Below, one piece after another: positions 6,434 through 11,205 of a stretch of DNA of 11,205 bases. Where the stretch lies: NCBI GenBank assembly GCA_020346805.1, contig CP070790.1, forward strand, positions 394,935 to 406,139, read 5' to 3'. Numbering within the stretch: the stretch's first letter is position 1; every line of letters starts with the position of its first letter. The notes below the pieces were generated by a model. The model was not told the DNA's origin, ran no database searches, and saw only the letters and a list, made by a program, of their open reading frames with translations. The position numbers and the translations under genes are program-made. The DNA comes from Planctomycetota bacterium. Lineage in GTDB: Bacteria; Planctomycetota; Phycisphaerae; UBA1845; PWPN01.

Positions 6434-6458
6434 AAAAAACAGAACCGGCAATCGCCGG
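6434..6458 (-). terminator. Terminator-like hairpin between tRNA-Trp and secE
   Basis: CCGGC and GCCGG form a perfect five-pair GC stem around GATT. TTCTG and then T6 (6439-6434) follow. The stem is short but the T run is good, so partial termination downstream of tRNA-Trp is plausible. A second copy of the 3' arm occurs at 6421-6429. Confidence 0.45.
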
Positions 6459-6596
6459 GAATTACACTCGCCAATAATCATAACCAGTCCCATGATCCGT
6501 TCGTCGAGTCGTATTTCACTCCCTTTACCCATAATCCACCGACCTATAAATGCCATCCCAAAACGACGCCGGAATATTCGGATTATCAACTTTACA

Positions 6597-6669
6597 CAGG
6601 AGCGGAGGGATTCGAACCCCCAACCGCCGGTTTTGGAAACCGGTGCTCTGCCAGTTGAGCTACGCTCCT
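6597..6669 (-). tRNA. tRNA-Trp (anticodon CCA)
   Basis: The 73 nt fold into a complete cloverleaf: acceptor AGGAGCG/CGCTCCT, D stem GCTC/GAGC, anticodon stem CCGGT/ACCGG around TTCCAAA, T stem GGGGG/CCCTC (one G-U) and T-loop TTCGAAT. The anticodon is CCA, reading UGG for tryptophan. The discriminator base is G and the 3' CCA is not encoded. It sits between rpmG and secE, the conserved place for tRNA-Trp in many bacteria, and is probably processed out of the operon transcript. Confidence 0.97.
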
Positions 6670-6736
6670 TTTCTTTGGCGAATAATGCAATTCTATCAGG
6701 GCGCAAAACCCTTTCAGCAGAGTACCTTTCGATCAA

Positions 6737-6904
6737 TTATTTCCGTTTGATCTTGTGCTTGGTCCGCTTACGAGTCCTGGGACAAAACTTGGTCAACTCA
6801 AGCTTGGGTGTCCCACCTTGTACGTTCACCGAGACACGGTAATTCAGATCTCCGCAGTCGCTGCACTGAAGCCAAACATATTCTCGCTTGCTCGCCTTGG
6901 CCAT
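6737..6904 (-). CDS. rpmG: 50S ribosomal protein L33
   Basis: L33 is a small protein of the large ribosomal subunit near the E site. The 55 residues read MAKASKREYVWLQCSDCGDL at the start, then NYRVSVNVQGGTPKLELTKF, and end CPRTRKRTKHKIKRK. LQCSDCGDLNYR and GGTPKLELTKFCP mark it as L33. Three cysteines remain (C14, C17, C41). The fourth position of the second CxxC pair, found in zinc-binding L33, is T44, so zinc binding is probably weak or lost. The ribosome binding site is poor (GAGA about 11 bases upstream). An intrinsic terminator ends only 13 bases before the ATG, so expression would depend on read-through from tuf. The gene stops 67 bases before tRNA-Trp. Confidence 0.95.
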   Translation of the reverse strand: MAKASKREYVWLQCSDCGDLNYRVSVNVQGGTPKLELTKFCPRTRKRTKHKIKRK

Positions 6905-6917
6905 TACAATACATTCT

Positions 6918-6955
6918 CAAAAACGAAGACGAAGGCCGGCAACCACCGGCCTCCG
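6918..6955 (-). terminator. Intrinsic terminator after tuf, just upstream of rpmG
   Basis: CGGAGGCCGGT pairs with GCCGGCCTTCG (11 pairs, two G-U) around GGTT, followed by TCTTCG and T5 (6923-6919). This is the best intrinsic terminator in the window. It lies 84 bases after the tuf stop, and its T tract ends 14 bases before the rpmG start codon. It should limit, not abolish, transcription into rpmG, tRNA-Trp and secE-nusG unless another promoter exists; I found none there. Confidence 0.8.
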
Positions 6956-7039
6956 TGCATTCACTATCTATGTCCATCGAATCGTCGAGCCATCACCAGG
7001 ACGGCTGATCAACGAAACCGCATCAGAAACGCCGACTCT

Positions 7040-8245
7040 CTACTCAACCACCTTAACTACAACGCCCGAGCCGACCGTTCGTCCGCCTTCACGAACCGCA
7101 AAACGCAGACCTTCCTCCATGGCAATCGCCTTGCCCAGTTCAACTTCCAACTCCACGTTGTCGCCGGGCATACACATCTCCGCACCACCCAGCAAGTTCA
7201 AACCTCCGGTCACGTCCGTGGTCCGGAAGTAAAACTGTGGACGATAGCCGCTGAAAAACGGCGAGTGACGACCGCCTTCCTCCTTGGTCAATACGTAAAC
7301 CTGACCGTGGAACTTGGTGTGCGGGGTGATCGATCCCGGCTTGGCAACAACTTGACCACGCTCCAGTTCGGTCTTTTCAACGCCACGCAAGAGAATTCCA
7401 ACGTTGTCGCCGGCCTGTCCCTGCTCCAGGGTCTTGTTGAACATCTCAACTCCCGTAACCGTGGTCTTCCGCGTATCTCTTAAACCGACGACTTCTACTT
7501 CATCGCCAACCTTGACCACTCCACGCTCGATACGGCCCGTACCAACCGTGCCCCGGCCCTTGATGCTGAATACGTCTTCCACCGACATCTGGAACGGTTT
7601 GTCAATGTCCCGCTCCGGCTCGGGTATATAAGCGTCAATGGCATCCAACAATTCGAAAATACTCTTGTTCTTTTCCTCATCCTCCGGGTTGGCCAACGCC
7701 TCGCTCGCCGAACCCTTGATGATCGGAATGTCATCTCCCGGAAACTCGTACTTGCTCAGAAGCTCACGAATCTCCAACTCTACCAGCTCCAAAAGCTCGG
7801 GATCGTCCACCAGATCCACCTTGTTCAGATAAACCACAATCGCCGGTACGTTCACCTGACGAGCCAACAGAATATGCTCCCGCGTCTGAGGCATCGGACC
7901 GTCGGCGGCCGAAACCACCAGAATCGCTCCGTCCATCTGAGCTGCGCCGGTTATCATGTTCTTCACATAGTCGGCGTGACCCGGACAGTCCACGTGGGCA
8001 TAGTGCCGCTTCTCTGTCTCATACTCCACGTGGGCAGTGGCTATGGTCAAAATCTTCGTAGCGTCACGACGGCCGGCCGATTCCGACGCCTTGGCGACTT
8101 CGTCATAAGACTTAAAAGTGGCCAGACCTCTCTTCGACTGTACCAAGGTCATGGCTGCCGTTAGTGTCGTCTTCCCGTGGTCGACGTGACCGATCGTACC
8201 CACGTTAACATGCGGTTTTGTTCGTTCAAATACAGCCTTGGCCAT
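7040..8245 (-). CDS. tuf: Elongation factor Tu
   Basis: EF-Tu is the GTPase that delivers aminoacyl-tRNA to the ribosomal A site. The 401 residues are slightly longer than E. coli EF-Tu (394). The GTPase domain shows the P-loop GHVDHGKT at 19-26, DCPGH at 86-90 with the catalytic His, NKVD at 141-144 and GSA near 178. Domains 2 and 3 follow with [36 protein letters not shown] and [18 protein letters not shown]. The switch I motif is unusual: residues 61-70 read [10 protein letters not shown] where nearly all bacteria have RGITI. The Mg-binding Thr is kept as T67, but the Arg-Gly pair is replaced by Lys-Ile. I recall similar sequences in Planctomycetota. GGAGG lies ten bases before the ATG. 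It is preceded by tRNA-Thr and followed by a terminator. Confidence 0.98.
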   Translation of the reverse strand: MAKAVFERTKPHVNVGTIGHVDHGKTTLTAAMTLVQSKRGLATFKSYDEVAKASESAGRRDATKILTIATAHVEYETEKRHYAHVDCPGHADYVKNMITGAAQMDGAILVVSAADGPMPQTREHILLARQVNVPAIVVYLNKVDLVDDPELLELVELEIRELLSKYEFPGDDIPIIKGSASEALANPEDEEKNKSIFELLDAIDAYIPEPERDIDKPFQMSVEDVFSIKGRGTVGTGRIERGVVKVGDEVEVVGLRDTRKTTVTGVEMFNKTLEQGQAGDNVGILLRGVEKTELERGQVVAKPGSITPHTKFHGQVYVLTKEEGGRHSPFFSGYRPQFYFRTTDVTGGLNLLGGAEMCMPGDNVELEVELGKAIAMEEGLRFAVREGGRTVGSGVVVKVVE

Positions 8246-8446
8246 TGAAAATATACCTCCACTCTTGCATTCAGTACGAATCGCCCTCAGCTCGGCCGAA
8301 TGACTCGCGGTCTGTTGTAACCTGAACTAATAACCAAATACATCGAGCCAACCGCTTAGCCGATGACTCAATCTCCAATAACAAATTACTCTTCCTACTA
8401 AATATAATGACCGCCTGGCCGAATATCTACCAGAACGGTTTAACTA
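8246..8446 (-). other. tRNA-Thr to tuf leader (201 nt)
   Basis: Apart from the GGAGG ribosome binding site of tuf (about 8256-8260), I see no convincing second promoter or stable hairpin here. tuf is therefore probably transcribed with tRNA-Thr from the promoter at 8624-8651 and separated by tRNA processing. Confidence 0.5.
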
Positions 8447-8517
<71 letters not shown>

Positions 8518-8623
8518 GGGTATACCGTCCGCGGCCCACTGCCGGCCCGCGAGCAGTCTCAGCCTATCCTATGACCTGTATAGACACCTTAATGCGCGCA
8601 CAGATCATTACGAAAGAACAGTT

Positions 8624-8651
8624 AGTATAAAGCTTATTACTAGACTGTCAA
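8624..8651 (-). promoter_or_regulatory. Strong sigma-70-type promoter for tRNA-Thr-tuf
   Basis: A perfect TTGACA (8651-8646) and TATACT (8629-8624) are separated by 16 bases. Transcription would start near 8617, about 100 bases before the tRNA. The leader contains a GC-rich hairpin near 8527-8550 (GCG-GCC/GGC-CGC with one bulge). This is the best promoter in the window and fits high expression of tRNA and EF-Tu. Confidence 0.8.
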
Positions 8652-8672
8652 ATAGTTCGCTATCCCTTGACC

Positions 8673-8709
8673 AGTATTGGATTTACCCTAATATCACTCC
8701 GCCAATACT
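8673..8709. repeat. Inverted repeat upstream of the tuf-cluster promoter
   Basis: AGTATTGG (8673-8680) and CCAATACT (8702-8709) are perfect inverted copies with 21 bases between them. The nearer arm is 22 bases upstream of the -35 box, a position typical for an activator or a factor binding upstream of stable-RNA promoters. It could also be chance. Confidence 0.4.
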
Positions 8710-8945
8710 TCGGAACTCCGGGACCTCTGATCTACTTGACGCCCGATAAACACAATCAGATATAAGTTCATATTTCGCAACAACTTACACCTGCCCATTG
8801 GCCAATATCCTCGCTGGGTGACTTTTATGTTACCAACAGCGTTTTTTAGAAGCTGAGTATCGATTTTTATTCGCCGCCAAATAAGTGAAAATGCTACCCC
8901 TTAACCGTCCGCTCGGTAGTAAATCACCTCAGCCAATCATCACCC

Positions 8946-8974
8946 TTGACCCCACCCATCACCCCTTCTACCAT
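8946..8974 (+). promoter_or_regulatory. Putative promoter for the membrane-protein gene at 9013
   Basis: TTGACC (8946-8951) and TACCAT (8969-8974) are separated by 17 bases. They match the consensus at 5 and 4 of 6 positions. A start near 8981 gives a leader of about 32 bases before the ATG. Confidence 0.45.
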
Positions 8975-9012
8975 GCCTTCAACGCAGATCATTCAGATAT
9001 CAGGATCGGCCA

Positions 9013-9486
9013 ATGCCTAAATTTTCCCCAAAACTGATTAAACTGCTCGTAATTCGGGGCCTGGCTCGGGTTCTGGCTCCTATTGCCGTCCTCTGGGGAA
9101 TCTACGATTGGTGGCTCATCGAATGGTGGTATGCCGCCATCTTCGGCATACTCACCCTCAACTATGTGCTGGTATATGTACTGAGTTGGATTGCACCGGC
9201 TGCCCAGAATGGCCCCTGGCGAATCCGACCCTGGCAGACCTTCGTACTGATAATCAACGCCTTCCTCCTGCCCATCATGTTCAATAAAACTTTCGGCTCA
9301 CTCCCTTGGGGTTTCATCGCCGTCAGCGTTTTGTTCTTCATCGGCCTTTACGTCGCCACCGCCATCATGTTCTACCTCAACGAGAAACTCCCCATGGGCC
9401 CCATCTTCATGGCCAAACGCGGCGGAATGATCCCCACCCCACCCCCAAAAACAGCTATCCCATCAACCGAAACATCCGCAAGCTAA
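9013..9486 (+). CDS. Four-helix integral membrane protein of unknown function
   Basis: I do not recognise this 157-residue protein. It has about four hydrophobic segments (roughly 12-30, 38-60, 73-91 and 98-120), with many Trp residues near the membrane borders (YDWWLIEWWYAAIF, WRIRPWQTF, GSLPWGF). A short cytosol-type tail follows, with a basic FMAKRGG and a Pro/Thr/Ser-rich end (PTPPPKTAIPSTETSAS). No catalytic motif is evident. AGGA lies about seven to eight bases before the ATG, and a plausible promoter lies at 8946-8974, so the gene is likely real. It is the only clear plus-strand gene. Its TAA overlaps the stop of the convergent methyltransferase gene. The third-position C-richness agrees with the surrounding strand bias. 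Confidence 0.75.
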   Translation: MPKFSPKLIKLLVIRGLARVLAPIAVLWGIYDWWLIEWWYAAIFGILTLNYVLVYVLSWIAPAAQNGPWRIRPWQTFVLIINAFLLPIMFNKTFGSLPWGFIAVSVLFFIGLYVATAIMFYLNEKLPMGPIFMAKRGGMIPTPPPKTAIPSTETSAS

Positions 9487-10145
9487 CGGCTGTATTCAAC
9501 TCGGAAACGACGGACCGGTGGATCTTCCTGATCCATGTAATCCTCGAAAGATACTTCCCTTAATCCGCTTTTAACAAATCCGTTTAGATCACCGTGTGAT
9601 AATCGCCAATGCATACCGCTACCATGTAGCTCTTCATCATCTCGCCCACGGGTAATAACCAATAACGTCCCGCCATCCGTCAAAAAATGGGCAATACAGG
9701 ACATAGCCCGCTGTTGCAGATTGGGCGGCAGGACCTGAAGGGTATAGACCTCAAGTATAAAATCATATTTACGTTGCAATAGTTCGCCGGGCTCAAAAAG
9801 ATCTGCTACCAGATAGCGTACTTTCGAATCGGGGAATCGTTTTCGACACCATTCGATAGCCGTCGGAGAAATGTCAAAGGCAGTCACCTCAAAATTCAAC
9901 CTCGCCAATGCTTCCGCATCATCACCCAAACCGCAACCTATAACCAAAGCGGTTTTACCTTCGCTGTGTAGATCACATCGTTGAACCCACTCAAGAAAGT
10001 TGACATTACATTTCATATCGGCCCATGGAATAACCGCAGGATCACCGCCAGCAAGCCGATACAACTCTTCATGCCAACCCAACGGATCGCCCCTGGCTAT
10101 ATATTCTTCCGCCAGTTGCTTGACCATTTCTCGAATTGATGACAA
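9483..10145 (-). CDS. Class I SAM-dependent methyltransferase
   Basis: This is a small soluble methyltransferase with a Rossmann fold; the substrate is unknown. The 220 residues show motif I as TALVIGCGLGDDAEAL at 65-80. The strand-2 acidic residue is D91 in VTAFDIS. Motif III-like VADLFE lies at 113-118, and motif IV-like YDFILEVYTLQVLP at 127-140. GGTLLVITRGRDD at 158-170 follows the usual LLxxGG turn. The N-terminal PLGWHEELYR and IPWADMKCNVNFLEW recall thiopurine methyltransferase-like proteins that use small molecules, but this is only suggestive. The start is TTG at 10145, backed by GGAGA six bases upstream; the next ATG, six codons later, has a poorer site. It lies 51 bases downstream of the TVP38-like gene, probably in one transcript, and meets the plus-strand gene tail to tail. 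Confidence 0.9.
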   Translation of the reverse strand: MSSIREMVKQLAEEYIARGDPLGWHEELYRLAGGDPAVIPWADMKCNVNFLEWVQRCDLHSEGKTALVIGCGLGDDAEALARLNFEVTAFDISPTAIEWCRKRFPDSKVRYLVADLFEPGELLQRKYDFILEVYTLQVLPPNLQQRAMSCIAHFLTDGGTLLVITRGRDDEELHGSGMHWRLSHGDLNGFVKSGLREVSFEDYMDQEDPPVRRFRVEYSR

Positions 10146-10151
10146 TAATTA

Positions 10152-10156
10152 TCTCC
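10152..10156 (-). promoter_or_regulatory. Ribosome binding site deciding a TTG start
   Basis: GGAGA lies six bases before the TTG at 10145-10143. The ATG at residue 7 is left with only GAGA two to three bases upstream, so the TTG start is preferred. Confidence 0.65.
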
Positions 10157-10196
10157 AAAAAGAACCTGAGCACACTTATGACATAATCAATATGCT

Positions 10197-10985
10197 TTAT
10201 GCTTTTGAATTTTGTGATTTTAAGTGTTCTTCTCCACCGGTCACCCTGGTAACCGCCTTGTTGGCGATGGTACCGATGATAATCACGACCACAATTACAG
10301 ACACAATACCGGTTATGGTCAGCCATCTGGGACCGAACAAAGTTAAATCGGAGGCCCCTACCCCGATGAACACCGCCGCTACCGTCCTCGGCGTCAAGCC
10401 CAATAACGTCCCCAGCAAATAAATAACCGTCGGCACCCGCGTCGAGGCCAATACCAGATTGGTAATCGCAAACGGCGAATTGGGCGGTAAACGCAGTAGG
10501 GTCACAATCCCCAATGTCTTCCAGAACCCGCCCCCGATCAGGGCATCACAAACCGCCTTCCACTTGGCGTGTTCTTCGATAATCGTAACCACCCGATCCC
10601 CCGAAGCCCGCCGGGCAATCACATAACCGATCGTCGCCGCTCCCATGAATCCCCCGATAGCCGCCATCACCCCCACCTGAAAACCGAACGCCCATCCCCC
10701 CACAAATGCCTGGGCATAAGTCGGTAGCAAGGCCAATCCCGCCATCACCGAAAAACCCAGAACATAACAAACCACTCCCAACTCATCATTGGCCTGCAAC
10801 CACCCCGCCGACCACTTCACCGTCCCCAACAGCACAAAACCACCGATCGCCGGCATACTGGCCGCTATCGCCGCCAGCACACTCACCGGACCCAACCGCT
10901 TCAAATAAACCTTGACCTGCTCCCACGAAATATCGATATCCTGCCCTTCAACCGAGGACTGATCTGTATGCTCGTTTTCATCCAT
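10197..10985 (-). CDS. TVP38/TMEM64 family (VTT/SNARE-associated) membrane protein
   Basis: The family comprises polytopic membrane proteins related to DedA. Relatives in other organisms have been tied to membrane homeostasis and lipid scrambling, but the substrate here is unknown. The 262 residues begin with an acidic, soluble 28-residue stretch. Hydrophobic segments follow at about 33-54, 70-88, 92-124, 155-178, 186-210 and 222-242. The VTT core covers about 94-212: FVGGWAFGFQVGVMAAIGGF with Gly-rich repeats, then RLPPNSPFAITNLVLASTRV, the family's R-x-x-P-x-x-P-x-x-x-x-N type motif. A re-entrant-like segment follows (YLLGTLLGLTPRTVAAVFIG). The tail is charged. The ATG at 10985 has a weak purine-rich site (AGAGAG). 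It lies just upstream of the methyltransferase gene and downstream of a hairpin-bearing spacer. Confidence 0.9.
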   Translation of the reverse strand: MDENEHTDQSSVEGQDIDISWEQVKVYLKRLGPVSVLAAIAASMPAIGGFVLLGTVKWSAGWLQANDELGVVCYVLGFSVMAGLALLPTYAQAFVGGWAFGFQVGVMAAIGGFMGAATIGYVIARRASGDRVVTIIEEHAKWKAVCDALIGGGFWKTLGIVTLLRLPPNSPFAITNLVLASTRVPTVIYLLGTLLGLTPRTVAAVFIGVGASDLTLFGPRWLTITGIVSVIVVVIIIGTIANKAVTRVTGGEEHLKSQNSKA

Positions 10986-11002
10986 TAAATACTCTCTATT
11001 AA

Positions 11003-11050
11003 CCAGTGCTTAGGCCGGGTGGTATAGACAAGCGAAGCTTGCCCGTGGCA
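11003..11050. repeat. Hairpin-forming intergenic element, possible dispersed repeat
   Basis: GCC-GG at 11014-11019 and CC-GGC at 11043-11049 flank CAAGC-GAA-GCTTG (11029-11041), forming an imperfect hairpin of about ten pairs. One minus-strand frame across it reads CHGQASLVYTTRPKHW, a peptide I remember as recurring in spurious hypothetical proteins of related metagenomic genomes. This suggests a dispersed element, but only one copy is in the window. Confidence 0.35.
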
Positions 11051-11070
11051 AATTTATAAAATACAAGCTT
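11035..11070. repeat. Inverted repeat AAGCTTG/CAAGCTT
   Basis: AAGCTTG (11035-11041) and CAAGCTT (11064-11070) are perfect inverted copies around an AT-rich 22-base centre. The left arm is shared with the smaller hairpin of the element at 11003-11050. It lies shortly after the stop of the right-edge reading frame, but no T tract marks a clear terminator. Confidence 0.4.
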
Positions 11071-11084
11071 GAATGATGCTTTAT

Positions 11085-11205
11085 CTATCTGTCTTCTTTA
11101 ACCGATAACTCAATCGCTATCGGCCCAAACGCCAAAACCGCCATATCCTGCTCGTCGACCAGATTGCAATAAGGATTATTCCCGTAGCCATACCAAAGAT
11201 TAACA
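11085..11205 (-). CDS. 3' end of an unidentified minus-strand gene (partial)
   Basis: The frame is open from the window edge to a TAG at 11085-11087 and gives 39 residues that include NLWYGYGNNPYCNLVDEQDM and end AFGPIAIELSVKEDR. The mixed polar and aromatic composition and the beta-strand-like end look like real protein, and the strand matches the next two genes. A second frame is also open, to a TAG at 11117, and would give a hydrophobic segment with a basic tail. The choice is therefore not secure, and no family can be named from so short a piece. Confidence 0.4.
   Translation of the reverse strand, partial: VNLWYGYGNNPYCNLVDEQDMAVLAFGPIAIELSVKEDR

Larger units (their letters stand above)
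8652..9012. other. Divergent intergenic region between tuf cluster and membrane-protein gene
   Basis: No gene is visible. The region holds a perfect 8-bp inverted repeat at 8673-8709 just upstream of the tuf-cluster promoter, a 10-bp palindrome ATTGGCCAAT at 8797-8806, and a plausible plus-strand promoter at 8946-8974. GCCAAT recurs several times across the stretch. Confidence 0.5.

Noticed and set aside
6413..6736. Minus-strand frame of 107 codons between rpmG and secE
   Set aside because: It reads straight through tRNA-Trp and the terminator-like hairpin, so it is not a gene.
6755..7483. Plus-strand frame of 242 codons opposite rpmG and tuf
   Set aside because: It crosses two real genes and a terminator on the other strand; the length reflects tuf codon bias.
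8736..8766. TTGACG and TATAAG on the plus strand as a promoter
   Set aside because: The spacing is 19 bases and the position is about 250 bases before the gene; the pair at 8946-8974 fits better.
11117..11205. Alternative minus-strand frame ending at 11117 with a hydrophobic segment
   Set aside because: It overlaps the preferred frame and is shorter; it cannot be excluded but is less protein-like.

Overview
The window is a bacterial core transcription/translation locus read almost entirely from the minus strand. In transcript order it runs tRNA-Thr(GGT), tuf, rpmG, tRNA-Trp(CCA), secE, nusG, rplK, rplA, rplJ, rplL and the first 618 codons of rpoB, which leaves the window at base 1. The RpoB N-terminus, the unusual EF-Tu switch I region, the long N-terminal extensions on SecE and NusG, and the Cys-bearing L33 best fit Planctomycetota, possibly Phycisphaerae. 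This assignment comes from remembered family features, not from a search. The plus strand is C-rich and G-poor throughout, so the minus-strand genes probably lie on the leading strand.

Layout by region. 1-1854: rpoB 5' part. 1855-2427: an unusually long 573-nt rplL-rpoB spacer with strong and partly competing RNA hairpins, a T7 tract and a TATAAT box. 2428-4946: rplL, rplJ, rplA and rplK, whose spacers also hold structured RNA; the rplK-rplA spacer looks like an attenuator. 5037-6322: nusG and secE, joined by an ATGA stop/start overlap. 6597-6669: tRNA-Trp. 6737-6904: rpmG, a gene of only 55 codons. 6918-6955: a strong intrinsic terminator just before rpmG. 7040-8245: tuf. 8447-8517: tRNA-Thr with a T-loop one base short. 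8624-8651: a strong TTGACA/TATACT promoter for this long cluster.

Beyond that promoter is a gene-poor stretch of about 360 nt, then three accessory genes. One is a plus-strand gene for a four-helix membrane protein of unknown function. Its stop codon overlaps that of a convergent minus-strand class I SAM-dependent methyltransferase. The third encodes a minus-strand TVP38/TMEM64 (VTT/SNARE-associated) membrane protein. The right edge holds a short hairpin-forming intergenic element that may be a dispersed repeat, and the 3' end of an unidentified minus-strand reading frame.

Together the main genes supply elongation factor Tu, three stalk or stalk-base ribosomal proteins (L10, L11, L7/L12), L1, L33, the SecE translocon subunit, the NusG elongation factor and RNA polymerase beta. 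I see no CRISPR array, transposase or phage module. The most interesting material is not a new protein system. It is the set of structured RNA spacers between the ribosomal and RNA polymerase genes, the short T-loop in tRNA-Thr, and the altered EF-Tu switch I motif.
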